From: Bacteroidota bacterium
GTDB lineage: Bacteria > Bacteroidota > Bacteroidia > Chitinophagales > LD1
Direction of reading: 5' to 3'
Length of the DNA stretch: 64,000 nt
Assembly: GCA_016722375.1 (NCBI GenBank)
Contig: JADKJG010000008.1
Coordinates: 62,001 to 126,000 of the forward strand
A model generated the notes under the pieces. The model saw only the letters and a list, made by a program, of their open reading frames with translations, ran no database searches and was not told the origin of the DNA. Below, piece after piece: positions 8,497 to 19,028 of this stretch. Position 1 is the first letter of the stretch, and every line of letters starts with the position of its first letter. The position numbers were made by a program, and so were the translations under genes.

Positions 8497-9504
8497 ATGC
8501 TTATAGATTTAAGAAGCGATACAGTTACCCGTCCTACTCCGGGGATGAAAGAAGCGATGTTCACTGCCGAAGTGGGCGATGATGTTTTCGGCGAAGACCC
8601 GACAGTCAGCGCGTTGGAGCAAAAGGTAGCTATAATGTTTGGTATGGAAGCGGGTTTGTTTTGCCCTTCGGGAACTATGACCAACCAAATCGCCATCAAG
8701 GTACACACGCAACCCTTGGATGAAATCATTTGCGATCAACTCTGTCATATATACAACTATGAAACAGGCGGATGGGCTTTTCACTCCGGCGTTTCTGTTC
8801 GTTTGACGGAAGGAGAGCGGGGTATTATGACGGCAGAACAGATTGAAAAATGTATTCAAGCTGATTTCGACTGGTTACCTAACAGCCGTTTGGTAGCCAT
8901 AGAAAACACGGTAAACAAAGGAGGAGGAAGCGTTTATTCAATGAAGAAAATGAAATCGGTGTCTGATTTCTGTCGCAAAAAAAATCTAGCACTTCATCTG
9001 GACGGAGCTCGTATTTTTAATGCCCTGACTGCATTAAGGCAGAAGCCAATAGCGTTGGAAGGAATGTTTGACAGCATCTCAGTATGTATGAGTAAGGGAC
9101 TTGGCGCTCCGGTAGGAAGTGTTTTGTTGGGGAGCAAAGAGTTCATCCGTCGAGCAAGAAAAATCAGAAAGGTGATGGGGGGAGGTATGAGGCAGTCGGG
9201 AATTTTGGCAGCAGCTTGTGTGTATGCTTTAGATAAGCATGTTTCAGGATTAAAAGAAGACCACCGGCGTGCGAAAGAGCTTGAAAAAATATTGGGAAAA
9301 TGCTCTTGGGTAAAAAGTATCCTACCGGTTGAAACAAACATTGTAATTTTTGAAGTAGCCGATTCAAAGAAAATTGCGATAGCACTTCAAAAGAAGAAGG
9401 TGCTGATACAACCGTTTTCTTCCACCCAATTGCGTATGGTGACTCATCTGGATTTTACCGATGAAATGTTATCCAATACATTGAGCATACTGAGAAAGAT
9501 TTGA
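8497..9504 (+). CDS. Low-specificity L-threonine aldolase, 335 aa
   Basis: This is a PLP-dependent fold type I enzyme that cleaves L-threonine or allo-threonine to glycine and acetaldehyde. It begins with the family signature IDLRSDTVTRPTPGMKEAM, followed by GDDVFGEDPTV, LFCPSGTMTNQIAI, LVAIENTVNKGGGSVYS and LHLDGARIFNA (the Asp binds the cofactor ring). The Schiff-base lysine lies in SVCMSKGLGAPVGS. Length is normal. It stands alone, and no promoter can be placed firmly in the upstream gap. Confidence 0.92.
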   Translation: MLIDLRSDTVTRPTPGMKEAMFTAEVGDDVFGEDPTVSALEQKVAIMFGMEAGLFCPSGTMTNQIAIKVHTQPLDEIICDQLCHIYNYETGGWAFHSGVSVRLTEGERGIMTAEQIEKCIQADFDWLPNSRLVAIENTVNKGGGSVYSMKKMKSVSDFCRKKNLALHLDGARIFNALTALRQKPIALEGMFDSISVCMSKGLGAPVGSVLLGSKEFIRRARKIRKVMGGGMRQSGILAAACVYALDKHVSGLKEDHRRAKELEKILGKCSWVKSILPVETNIVIFEVADSKKIAIALQKKKVLIQPFSSTQLRMVTHLDFTDEMLSNTLSILRKI

Positions 9505-9682
9505 GGCGACCCCGAAAAGTGTTGTGGAAAAGCCCCTCAAAAAATGACAGTTAAATGACAATTCTAATTAGGTTTTTAGGATAAATCGTCCGTATATTTG
9601 TGGTCAGTCTTGAAAACGAGAAAAACAAATTGGGAATAATTATGAACAAGCTAATATCAGGAGCGCCCGGCTTTAACAACTC

Positions 9683-9714
9683 TTTAACATGTTTCATGAA
9701 AAAAGATATTTTTG
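9683..9714 (+). promoter_or_regulatory. Candidate Bacteroidetes-type promoter for the TonB receptor block
   Basis: TATTTTTG at 9707-9714 fits the TAnnTTTG -7 element. TTTA at 9683-9686, 20 bases upstream, is one base off the TTTG -33 element. It lies 35 bases before the start codon. A second TAnnTTTG match, at 9593-9600, has no upstream partner. Confidence 0.35.
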
Positions 9715-9748
9715 ACCGCTTTTGTCAGAGAGCAAATATCAATAGCTT

Positions 9749-12700
9749 ATGAAAAGAATACTTACGCTGCTTGGATTTTTGGCTGGTTTTTTTGTTGCCC
9801 ATGCCCAGAATGGTGAAATATCCGGAAAGATTTTAGATGAAAACGGCGAAGGGATGATTTCTGCGAAGGTGGAAATTATTGATTCGAAAGGAGAGTTTAC
9901 CGGTCGGGGAGCTATTACCGATTTTGATGGTAACTATGCTTTAAAGCCACTGACTCCCGGAAGGTATAACGTTCGTGTTTCGTTTATGGGATACAAAACC
10001 TATATTCAGTCAGGAATCATCGTGAACGCGGACAAGGCTACCTTCATTGATGTTAAACTGAGCTTGGTAGGAGTAGATAAAGATGCCGTAGAAATTATCG
10101 CTTATAAAAAGCCCCTGATTGATCCGGGTAATACTTCTGGAGGTGAGGTGGTCAGTTCAGAACAGATTAAGCAGAATGCCTCTAGAAATGTTTCAGACTT
10201 AGTGGCCTCAGGTGCCGGTATTGTGCAGTCCGACCAAGGAGGAGGCATCAACATTGGTGGACAAAGAGGTGAAGGAACGCAATATTATGTGGATGGAGTA
10301 AAGGTCATCGGTTCTCCCTCCCTCCCTGCCTCTTCTATTGAGCAGATTCAAGTGATCACCGGTGGTGTGCCGGCCAAGTATGGTGATTTGACAGGAGGTA
10401 TCATTAATATCACGACCAAAGGCCCATCGGGCACTTGGAATGGTGGCGCAGAATATCTCACCTCGCAGGGTTTGGATGCCGGAGGGTATAACTTGGTTAA
10501 TGCCAACGTGACCGGCCCTATTTGGAAGGAAAAGAAAACCAAAAAGACGATTCTCGGTATTTTTCTTGCTGCCGAATATCTGGGACAGAAAGACGGAGAC
10601 CCATCTGCTGTCGGAGTTTGGAAAATAAGACCTGATGTATTGGACTCGTTGCGGAGGTCACCACTTCAAAAGAAGTTGACGGAAACAGGTTTCAATCTGA
10701 GTTCAGACAATATCACCTATAAGGATATGTATAAGGTGAAAACAAAGGATAATGTTTACTCGCATAATTTTAAAGGAAATGCCCGTATTGATTTAAGGCC
10801 GGCGGACAATTTCACACTTTCCTTTGGCGGAACGGTTGCTCATAACCGATACCATTCTTGGGTAGAAGAATACCAACTGTTTAACACAGAAAACAATCCT
10901 TACTTCAAGGATATGAATTACCGAGTTTATGGAAGGTTCACACATACCATTCAATCCAAAACCTCCGACGATGATAAAAAGAAGGCATCGGCTTTTCAAA
11001 ATGCCTATTACATGGTTCAGGTGGACTATGAAAAGTACTACCAAACTAATGGAGACGATTCGCATGGATTTAATGCCTTTGATTACGGTCATATTGGGAA
11101 ATTTGAAACAAGGCGTTCACCCACTTTTGAGTTTAACACATTTGTAGATACGATTACCAATCAGAATTTTCGCGGGTTTATACAGAATGGAAACGGCGAC
11201 ACTGCCGTATTATTTACGCCGGGCACATTGAATCCTTTCGGAACCAGATACACTCAGCAGTATTATGAGTTGTTGGGTGCCCAGCCAGACCAAAATGGTC
11301 GTTACGAGGTGTATGGAGACAACAATGCCAACTTTACCTCCAACTTAGACCAGATTCAGGCCAATCAGGCTTTAATCAATGGAACTCGTTCCAATGTGGT
11401 CAACAATATTTGGTTCAATACCGGCAGACAATACAATGGTTTTGGCGTTGGAGCAGATAATGACCAGTACCGGGTTCGTTTAGAAGGTTCCTTTGATATT
11501 TTGAAGCCAGGATCGGCTTCCAGAAACAAACACAATTTTGAATTTGGTGTGGAGTATGAGCAACGTATTAACAGGTATTACTCCGTTTCTCCGTTGGCTT
11601 TATGGCAGAGAGCAAGAGCCTTAGCCAATAAACACCTGACAGAATTGGATAGAGCTAACCCTGTTTTAAGAATCAATGGAGTTAATTACACCTATGATGA
11701 CTTAAATCGCCCTAATTTTTATGTAACTGATACTATCTTATTTAATCGCCTTTATAAGGCTTCGGATCAGGCTTTCTTTGATAAATCATTAAGAAAATCA
11801 CTCCAGCTAGCTGAAAATGGAACAGATTGGATTGATGTGGATGCTTTGGATCCAAGCCAGTTGAATATCAAAATGTTCTCTCCCGAAGAGTTGTTGCAGG
11901 ATGGAGCCTCTTTGGTCGGCTATCGCGGTTATGACCAATATGGAAACAAGTATAGCAAGCAGCCTTCTTGGAATGATTTCTTTACAAAGAGAAGAGCAGA
12001 CGGCGAACTCGAAAGAGCAATTCCCGCCTTCCGTCCGGTATATGCCGCTGCCTATCTTTCTGACCGTTTCTATTTTAAAGATCTGACCTTTAACGTTGGT
12101 GTGCGTGTTGACCGCTTTGATGCAAACGAAAAGGTGTTGAAAGATCCATACTCTTTATATCCAATTTACACGGCTTCGGAAGTAACCCGTATCGGGAACA
12201 ACGACGTTTCGCACCCGGCCAATATCGGAAGCGACTATTATGTTTATGTAGATAATACAAAAGCTCAGGAACCTGGTTATATCACCGGTTACCGGAATGG
12301 AAATACTTGGTATGATCGTTTTGGTAATGAATTGGCCAGTGGCAACTCTTTGGCTTTAGCATCGGCTACAGGAAGTATTCAGCCCTACCTCAAAGGTCAG
12401 AGTCGGGATATAAAGGACCCGAACACGTTTGATCCCAACGGGACCTTTAAGGACTATACCCCTCAGATTGTGGTGATGCCTCGCTTGCAGTTCTCATTTA
12501 ACTTGACAGACAAGGCTTTATTCTTTGCACACTATGATGTTCTTTCACAAAGACCTACCGGACAGGTAATCACGGATCCTACCCAATGGCTTTACTTCGA
12601 AAACTCTGTAGGAGGAGTTTTCAATAACGCAGGACTAAAACCTGTCAAAACCATTGATTTTGAGTTAGGGTTTAAACAGGTGGTGAGCAAAACCTCAGCG

Positions 12701-13543
12701 GTTACTATCTCGGCAGTTTATCGTGAATTTAGAGATTTGATTCAGGTGCGCAAGATTATAAATGCCTATCCTAAAGATTATATAACTTTTGACAATATTG
12801 ATTTTGGAACCTATAAGGCCATAAAACTGGATTTCGATATGCGCCGTACCGGCAACTTCACCTTGAAAGCAAATTACACGCTATCTTTTGCTGAGGGTAC
12901 AGGTTCAGATGCCGGAACTCAGTTTAATATTATCAACGGAGGCCAACCAAATTTCCGCTCCATCAACTATTTAAACTTCGACGCTCGTCATGTAATCAAT
13001 GCCACCGCCGCTTATAGCTACGGTTCCGGGAAAGATTATAATGGCCCTGTGATTAAAAACTCTCAGATTCTTTCTAATTCCGGAATAAGTTTACAGGTAG
13101 CCGGTCGTTCAGGAACTCCTTACACCGCCCAACAAAATGCCACCCCTAATGCACTGCAAGGTCAGCCGGGCAGACCAATTTCTGAAGGAACCATTAACGG
13201 CTCTCGATTACCTTGGTACTTCCGTTTGAATCTCAAGGTCTGGAAGGATTTCTCTTTCCGCGTGGGTAATAAGGAGACTAAGAAGAGCGACAAACGCGAA
13301 CTGTCTTTTCAAGTGTATGTGCAAATTCAGAACCTTTTGGATAGTAGAAATGTGGTAGGACTATATCGTTATACGGGCACCCCAAATGATGATGGTTATC
13401 TGAGCGATCCAGCAAGTTCGCCTACCATTCAGGCTGCCTTAAATCCTCAGGCATTTAAAGATCAGTATGCAGCCTATATCAACAGACCAAGCAATTACAG
13501 CGTTCCGAGAAGAATTTTCCTCGGAGGATTATTTAGTTTTTAA
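9749..13543 (+). CDS. TonB-dependent outer-membrane receptor, 1264 aa
   Basis: A signal peptide (MKRILTLLGFLAGFFVAHA) precedes a carboxypeptidase-regulatory-like beta-sandwich (GEISGKILDENGEGMISAKV to about residue 110). A plug domain follows (SRNVSDLVASGAGIV, YYVDGVKVIGSPSLP, IQVITGGVPAKYGDLTGGII), then a long beta-barrel ending in a typical aromatic terminus (RIFLGGLFSF). The barrel is larger than average. Such receptors import or bind ligands using TonB/ExbBD energy; the ligand cannot be read here. It is the first gene of a three-gene run with a large secreted protein and a PorV/PorQ-like protein, so it probably belongs to cell-surface assembly rather than sugar uptake. No SusD partner is present. 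Confidence 0.9.
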   Translation: MKRILTLLGFLAGFFVAHAQNGEISGKILDENGEGMISAKVEIIDSKGEFTGRGAITDFDGNYALKPLTPGRYNVRVSFMGYKTYIQSGIIVNADKATFIDVKLSLVGVDKDAVEIIAYKKPLIDPGNTSGGEVVSSEQIKQNASRNVSDLVASGAGIVQSDQGGGINIGGQRGEGTQYYVDGVKVIGSPSLPASSIEQIQVITGGVPAKYGDLTGGIINITTKGPSGTWNGGAEYLTSQGLDAGGYNLVNANVTGPIWKEKKTKKTILGIFLAAEYLGQKDGDPSAVGVWKIRPDVLDSLRRSPLQKKLTETGFNLSSDNITYKDMYKVKTKDNVYSHNFKGNARIDLRPADNFTLSFGGTVAHNRYHSWVEEYQLFNTENNPYFKDMNYRVYGRFTHTIQSKTSDDDKKKASAFQNAYYMVQVDYEKYYQTNGDDSHGFNAFDYGHIGKFETRRSPTFEFNTFVDTITNQNFRGFIQNGNGDTAVLFTPGTLNPFGTRYTQQYYELLGAQPDQNGRYEVYGDNNANFTSNLDQIQANQALINGTRSNVVNNIWFNTGRQYNGFGVGADNDQYRVRLEGSFDILKPGSASRNKHNFEFGVEYEQRINRYYSVSPLALWQRARALANKHLTELDRANPVLRINGVNYTYDDLNRPNFYVTDTILFNRLYKASDQAFFDKSLRKSLQLAENGTDWIDVDALDPSQLNIKMFSPEELLQDGASLVGYRGYDQYGNKYSKQPSWNDFFTKRRADGELERAIPAFRPVYAAAYLSDRFYFKDLTFNVGVRVDRFDANEKVLKDPYSLYPIYTASEVTRIGNNDVSHPANIGSDYYVYVDNTKAQEPGYITGYRNGNTWYDRFGNELASGNSLALASATGSIQPYLKGQSRDIKDPNTFDPNGTFKDYTPQIVVMPRLQFSFNLTDKALFFAHYDVLSQRPTGQVITDPTQWLYFENSVGGVFNNAGLKPVKTIDFELGFKQVVSKTSAVTISAVYREFRDLIQVRKIINAYPKDYITFDNIDFGTYKAIKLDFDMRRTGNFTLKANYTLSFAEGTGSDAGTQFNIINGGQPNFRSINYLNFDARHVINATAAYSYGSGKDYNGPVIKNSQILSNSGISLQVAGRSGTPYTAQQNATPNALQGQPGRPISEGTINGSRLPWYFRLNLKVWKDFSFRVGNKETKKSDKRELSFQVYVQIQNLLDSRNVVGLYRYTGTPNDDGYLSDPASSPTIQAALNPQAFKDQYAAYINRPSNYSVPRRIFLGGLFSF

Positions 13544-13591
13544 ATAGAGCACAACCAAAGAACCATAAATTAGTTATCAAAAATCAAGAGT

Positions 13592-16500
13592 ATGAAAAAG
13601 GAATTTTTTAAAACGGCACTTTGGGCTGTTCTCATTTTGGTGAGTGTTGCCTCTCAGGCAAGAGAGGAGTTTAATAAGCCTAAAAAAACAAACTCCAGAT
13701 CAACTTTTAAAACAGAAGCCGGAGATTGTACCGCTTCTATTGCTCAGTTTGATATGGACATTAATAACGTTCGGACGAGACTTTTAACCGGAGGAGATGC
13801 TTGGTGGGACGTCAGTAGTTTGCCTAAGTATGAGGTTCCCAAAGGCTCTGATTTACATGCAATTTTTGCCGGTTCGATATGGATTACCGGATTGGATGAT
13901 GGTAACAATTTAAAATGTGCCGCCGTTCGCTATCGCCAAAATGGAAATGATTTCTGGCCTGGCCCTTTAGATAATTCGGCCTCTACAGATCGTGCTACAT
14001 GCAGCCGCTTTGACCGCCATTTCAATGTGTATGGAAGAGATATTGCTGCGGCACAAACCGCCTTCCTTCAAAAGGGTTCGGCTACTACTTTAGCAGATAT
14101 ACCTCGCGGGCTTTTAGGTTGGCCGGCAAAAGGGAATCAATATCTGGCAACAGATCCTACGCTTGTGGGACAAACTTTTAACATTAACGAGAATCTGGCC
14201 CCGTTTAAAGATGCGGACGGAGACGGTATCTATGATCCGGTAAAAGGAGACTATCCTGTCATTCCTTGCCCATCCGGCGACCCGATAGCTTATGGAGACC
14301 AGATGGTTTTCTGGGTTTTCAATGATGCAGGGAACATCCATACCGAGTCTAATGGACAGGCTATTGGGGTTCAAGTCAATGCACTGGCCTTTGGATTCCA
14401 AACAACGGATGAGATTGACAACATGACGTTTTACAAGTATGAAATCACTAATAAGTCCACCAACAAACTGAATCAGACTTACATATCGCAGTGGGTGGAT
14501 CCTGATTTGGGATGTTTTAATAATGACAAAATTGGTTGTGATACGGTGCGGTCTTTAGGCATTTGCTATAACGGAACAACCCCTGACCCTGACTGCCAAC
14601 AGGAGAACGGATATGGCACACAGCTTCCTATTGTTGGTTTTGACTTTTTTGAAGGGCCAATAAGCGACAGCGGACAACAATTGGGCTTGAGTTCTTTTGT
14701 TTATTTCACCAACGGAGCCGTTTTCTCTCAGCAAGATCCGGGGTCTGCTGCGCAATACCGAAACTATCAAACAGGTTTTTGGAACGATGGAACGCCATTT
14801 ACAACGGGCGGAACCGGATATAATTCAGGGGGGGCACCAACTAAATTTCTCTTCCCCGGCAATCCAAGCGATCCTGACTCATGGAGCGAATGTCAAAAAG
14901 CTGTTTCAGAAATTCTTCAGCCCGCTGACCGCCGATTTGTTCAAACATCCGGTCCATTTACTTTGTTGCCGGGAGTGCCGCAATCGGTGACCGTTGGCTG
15001 TGTGTTCGTTCGTCCATCCGGGCAGGGTGTTGGATTATGCCCTAACTTTTCTACCACCATTGCTCCTGCCGATGATAAGGCACAGCAGCTATTTAATACT
15101 TGCTTCAAACTCTTGGACGGCCCAGAAGCACCTTCTTTAAAAATCCGAGAACTAAGCAACGAGGTTATTATCAATCTGGTAAACTTTCCGGGTTCCAATA
15201 ACTTTGGGGAGAAATACGACGAAGTGGACGGTGCAACTGCACAGTCTGTGTCGCAATTACCCGGTGGTAAGGGGGATTCGACCTTCACCTTTGAAGGCTA
15301 TAAAGTCTATCAATTGAGCAGAAGAGATGTCTCTGCCACCGATTTGAACGATCCCGATAAAGCAAAGCTATATGCTCAGGTGGATGTCAAGAATGGCATA
15401 TCGAAAATTATTAACTTTAAAAAGGACGCTACCTTGGGTCTGTTTATTCCTGTATTGGAAGTAGATGGAACCGATGCAGGCGTTGAGAATTCTTTCCGGG
15501 TTACTCAGGATCTTTTTGCCACCGGAAACAACAAACAGTTAGTGAATCATAAAACCTATTATTACACGGCAGTAGCCTACGCCTATAATAATTACAAGCA
15601 ATTCGAGCAGGGTAATCCTTCAGACGGAGGGCAATTATTGCCGTATTTGCAAGGTCGCGGAAACTTTAAAGTATATACCGCAATACCTCATATTCCAGAT
15701 CCAAGGAATGAAGGAACCATATTGAATTCAGTTTGGGGAGATGGGGTAGAAGTAAAAAGAATTGAGGGGCAAGGAAACGGCGGAAGTAATCTAATGCTGA
15801 CTCCTGAGTCCATTGCGAAAATTCTGGCTTCCGGCACTTATGGAATTGCAGATACCTTAGTTTATCAAAAAGGCTTAGATCCTATTGGGCTTCGCGTTAC
15901 GGATCCGGTTAGCTTGCTGGAAGCTGATTTCGAGTTGAACTTTAAGGACACCGTTACAAACAATATCGGTATTACCACCAGTTGGTTTTTACACGACCTA
16001 ACCAACGGAGACACTATTTTTTCAGAACGCACGCTGGATCGTCCTTATGAACAGCAAATTATCCTGACCAAAAATGGTAATAGATTAGACTATGGTTTCT
16101 CTATTAAATTAGGAACACCGGCAAAGCGCTATACGATACTCGCCAACTATCCCGTTCAAGGATTGCCGCAGCGAGCTGTTTATGACCCGCTTCCCGAACA
16201 ATCGTCTATCACCTACCAGATTCCGACGCAGCAATGGCTTAGCTTTCTGGAAGATGAAGGGGTTAACTCTCCAAGCAATTGGATTCGCTCGGGTTCCAAT
16301 GCAGCCGGCCAACAACAACCAGGTGGTGGCGGCGCTAATCCTTTAGCAGGAGTCTATGACGCTAATTGGTATTTTACGGGTCCGGTTCCCCCTTCCGATC
16401 CGGCAGAAGGAGACAATATTTATACCGACACCAACAATATTTTTAGTAAAATCCTGAATGGAACCTGGGCACCCTATTGTCTGGCTGCCAACTATGCCAA

Positions 16501-17761
16501 TAAATCCACTACGGCATCAATACCCTATGCGTATGGGCCGGGATTCAAATGGAGAAACTATGGTGGCTACCCGATTCCACCGCCACATAACACCCTTGAC
16601 AAATTGGCCAGTGTGGATATTGTGATTACGCCAGACAGAAGCAAATGGTCGAGGTGTGTCGTGTTTGAAACCGGAGAAGATGAAAGTATCAATCAGGGAA
16701 ACGAAATATACAACCGAACAATTAGTAATTCGCAGGTGCAAAACCGGGGAGCACTAAAGGGACAGATAAGGATGGCCTATTCCAAGGTTCTGGATGCCAA
16801 CGGCAATTTGGTTGGCGTGGATCCTTACGGCCCGGATGCAGATACCGGACGTTCCTATTTCCCTGGCTATGCGATCAATGTAGAAACCGGAGAGCGCCTG
16901 AATATGGCTTTTGGAGAAAGTTCCGATCAGGGTGACCAGAATGGTCGTGACATGTTTTGGAATCCAAGTCCGAATCTATACAGCCCCCTTTTCCAACCTT
17001 ATTTTGGTGGGAAGCACTTTATCTACGTCATGGATACCAGATATGATGAAGGCTATGCAGCGCAACAATTACTGCTCAGAACGTATGATAGTATTATTAC
17101 TCAACAGTTAGTAATTCCGCGAACGCTCTATCCTTTATATCAAAGCCTGATGTGGACATCCATTCCTTATCTTTCAGCGGGTTACAACTTCCTGCCTGAT
17201 GGAAATGGACAAAAATATATTCCGCCAACAGAGATTGCTGTTCGATTGAGGGTAGAAAAGCCGTATGACCGGTTTGCAACAAGTGCTTCTTCGGGAATGG
17301 ATTCAACCTTGCCCCGCTATCAGTTCAGCACCAAAGGCATCGGTGCAACAGAAAAAAATCCTGAAATGGCTAAAAGTGCTCTAGATATTATTCGGGTAGT
17401 TCCCAACCCATACCTGGCCTATTCTGACTATGAAACAGACCAGAATACCAATGCGGTTAAAATCACCAACCTGCCCAATGTTTGTAACATTACGATCTTC
17501 TCGATTGACGGGGTGATTATTCGAAAACTTAGCCGCGCTATAGGTGTTGATCCTATAACGAATCGCAAAGTGGAAATCAGCGACGGTGGCACCGTCAGCG
17601 GAGGGAACATAGACAATACCATTACCTGGGATTTAAAGAACGACAAGGGTGTTCCAATTGCCAGTGGTATTTATTTAGTTCATGTGGAAGCACCGGGAAT
17701 TGGACAAAGAACACTTAAATGGTTTGGTGCTGTCCGTCCGGCAGATACTACTAATTTCTAA
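13592..17761 (+). CDS. Large secreted protein with a C-terminal sorting-like Ig domain, 1389 aa
   Basis: A signal peptide (KTALWAVLILVSVASQA) is followed by a long beta-rich, Gly/Asn/Asp/Tyr-rich ectodomain with acidic stretches that could bind calcium (FKDADGDGIYDPVKGDYP). The last ~110 residues (IIRVVPNPYLAYSDY, ITIFSIDGVIIRKLS, ITWDLKNDKGVPIASGIYLV) resemble the Ig-like C-terminal domain used for type IX secretion but continue past the usual end (KWFGAVRPADTTNF). Function is unknown; it is probably surface-exposed. It lies 48 bases after the TonB receptor and 28 before the PorV/PorQ-like gene, indicating one operon. No enzyme motif was seen. Confidence 0.75.
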   Translation: MKKEFFKTALWAVLILVSVASQAREEFNKPKKTNSRSTFKTEAGDCTASIAQFDMDINNVRTRLLTGGDAWWDVSSLPKYEVPKGSDLHAIFAGSIWITGLDDGNNLKCAAVRYRQNGNDFWPGPLDNSASTDRATCSRFDRHFNVYGRDIAAAQTAFLQKGSATTLADIPRGLLGWPAKGNQYLATDPTLVGQTFNINENLAPFKDADGDGIYDPVKGDYPVIPCPSGDPIAYGDQMVFWVFNDAGNIHTESNGQAIGVQVNALAFGFQTTDEIDNMTFYKYEITNKSTNKLNQTYISQWVDPDLGCFNNDKIGCDTVRSLGICYNGTTPDPDCQQENGYGTQLPIVGFDFFEGPISDSGQQLGLSSFVYFTNGAVFSQQDPGSAAQYRNYQTGFWNDGTPFTTGGTGYNSGGAPTKFLFPGNPSDPDSWSECQKAVSEILQPADRRFVQTSGPFTLLPGVPQSVTVGCVFVRPSGQGVGLCPNFSTTIAPADDKAQQLFNTCFKLLDGPEAPSLKIRELSNEVIINLVNFPGSNNFGEKYDEVDGATAQSVSQLPGGKGDSTFTFEGYKVYQLSRRDVSATDLNDPDKAKLYAQVDVKNGISKIINFKKDATLGLFIPVLEVDGTDAGVENSFRVTQDLFATGNNKQLVNHKTYYYTAVAYAYNNYKQFEQGNPSDGGQLLPYLQGRGNFKVYTAIPHIPDPRNEGTILNSVWGDGVEVKRIEGQGNGGSNLMLTPESIAKILASGTYGIADTLVYQKGLDPIGLRVTDPVSLLEADFELNFKDTVTNNIGITTSWFLHDLTNGDTIFSERTLDRPYEQQIILTKNGNRLDYGFSIKLGTPAKRYTILANYPVQGLPQRAVYDPLPEQSSITYQIPTQQWLSFLEDEGVNSPSNWIRSGSNAAGQQQPGGGGANPLAGVYDANWYFTGPVPPSDPAEGDNIYTDTNNIFSKILNGTWAPYCLAANYANKSTTASIPYAYGPGFKWRNYGGYPIPPPHNTLDKLASVDIVITPDRSKWSRCVVFETGEDESINQGNEIYNRTISNSQVQNRGALKGQIRMAYSKVLDANGNLVGVDPYGPDADTGRSYFPGYAINVETGERLNMAFGESSDQGDQNGRDMFWNPSPNLYSPLFQPYFGGKHFIYVMDTRYDEGYAAQQLLLRTYDSIITQQLVIPRTLYPLYQSLMWTSIPYLSAGYNFLPDGNGQKYIPPTEIAVRLRVEKPYDRFATSASSGMDSTLPRYQFSTKGIGATEKNPEMAKSALDIIRVVPNPYLAYSDYETDQNTNAVKITNLPNVCNITIFSIDGVIIRKLSRAIGVDPITNRKVEISDGGTVSGGNIDNTITWDLKNDKGVPIASGIYLVHVEAPGIGQRTLKWFGAVRPADTTNF

Positions 17762-17789
17762 AACGATAGGATAAATAATAAGTGATTAT

Positions 17790-18869
17790 ATGAGGAGAAT
17801 TTTAACCGTACTTGCGTTAGTGCTTCTGGTTTCCGGGAATCTTTTTGCTGGAAATCCTGACCGGAGAGGTGAAGCCGGAGCTTATGAACTGGTAATGAAT
17901 GGATGGGGGCGTTCTTCCGGTTTTTTCAGTATGAATTCAGCCAATGTAGCTGGCATCGAGTCTGAAAGAATCAATCCGGCAGGGTTGGCTTTCACCCAGA
18001 AAACGGAAATGGCCGCTGCTTATACTTTGTGGCTACAGGGTTCGGGTGTAGGATTGATACACGGTGGTATTGCTCAGAACATTAAAAACGCACATTATAT
18101 TGGCATCAGTGTACAGGCACTGAGCCTCGGCATCATAGAGCGGACTACCGCTCAAAACCCGGAAGGAGGCATTGGTACTTTCCGCCCGGCTTTTGTAAAC
18201 ATCGGTATTTCTTATGCCCATAGGTTCTCCAACAGTATATCTGGCGGAGTTACCTTTCGTTTAGTCAACGAGGGGCTTGGGAATATCAATGCATTCGGGC
18301 TTTCTGTTGATGCCGGATTGCAGTATGTAACCGGTAAGAAGGATAACATTCACTTCGGCGTATCTCTTCGTAATGTAGGTACGGCCATGACCTTTAGAGG
18401 CGATGCCCTGGCAACTTCTGTCACTATTGTTTCCAGTTCTACCTATCAACTGACGGCTTCGAAGCGGGCCAATAAATTTGAGCTGCCTACACAACTCAAC
18501 ATCGGTGCAGCTTATGACATCTGGATGGGAAAGAAAAGAGAAGTTAAAGCTAAAGTCTTCAAACAAGATTATCGCCTGACGATCCTTGCAAACTTCACCT
18601 CCAATGCTTTTGGATATGACTATTATGGAGTAGGAGCAGAGTTTGGATGGAAAGAAATTCTGATGTTGCGTGCTGCTTACCGCTTCGAAAACGGCATGTT
18701 CAAGGAATCAACCAGCCTGAGCGCCTATACCGGATTAGCCGCGGGCCTCACCGTGCAGGCTCCTTTCAAAAAGGACGGAGGCGGCCCCATCCTTTCTATT
18801 GATTATTCTTTTAGAGCTACCCGGACATTTATGGGTACGCACAGCATCGGTTTGCGGTTTAATTTATAA
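17790..18869 (+). CDS. PorV/PorQ-family outer-membrane beta-barrel protein, 359 aa
   Basis: A signal peptide (MRRILTVLALVLLVSGNLFA) is followed by the family start (RRGEAGAYELVMNGWGRSSG, then SANVAGIESERINPAGLAF) and a 14-strand-type barrel. The protein ends in an aromatic-rich strand (HSIGLRFNL). PorV shuttles type IX secretion substrates at the outer membrane and PorQ acts in the same pathway; this protein belongs to that wider family, not clearly to PorV itself. Its place directly behind a protein with a sorting-like C-terminus supports a role in exporting or anchoring that protein, which is inference. A strong terminator follows. Confidence 0.75.
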   Translation: MRRILTVLALVLLVSGNLFAGNPDRRGEAGAYELVMNGWGRSSGFFSMNSANVAGIESERINPAGLAFTQKTEMAAAYTLWLQGSGVGLIHGGIAQNIKNAHYIGISVQALSLGIIERTTAQNPEGGIGTFRPAFVNIGISYAHRFSNSISGGVTFRLVNEGLGNINAFGLSVDAGLQYVTGKKDNIHFGVSLRNVGTAMTFRGDALATSVTIVSSSTYQLTASKRANKFELPTQLNIGAAYDIWMGKKREVKAKVFKQDYRLTILANFTSNAFGYDYYGVGAEFGWKEILMLRAAYRFENGMFKESTSLSAYTGLAAGLTVQAPFKKDGGGPILSIDYSFRATRTFMGTHSIGLRFNL

Positions 18870-18897
18870 TTCCTAAATTTGTATCTTTAAATTACGG

Positions 18898-18924
18898 AGA
18901 CGCCTCTTCGAGGGGCGTCTTTTC
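18898..18924 (+). terminator. Rho-independent terminator of the receptor/PorV-like operon
   Basis: AGACGCCTC-TTCG-AGGGGCGTCT forms a stem with a stable TTCG tetraloop, followed by TTTT. It lies 29 bases past the stop codon. Confidence 0.9.
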
Positions 18925-19028
18925 ATTTTAGCTAAACGTACGAACTTAAAGAAGATAAAAAGAGGGAGAGTTAGTTCTAACTTTCCATCCTGATAGCTTT
19001 AGATACTTCACACTTTAATTCCATTAAA

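Noticed and set aside
10793..11092. Minus-strand ORFs across the TonB receptor and other long genes
   Set aside because: They are shadows of strongly supported genes on the other strand and have no family features.
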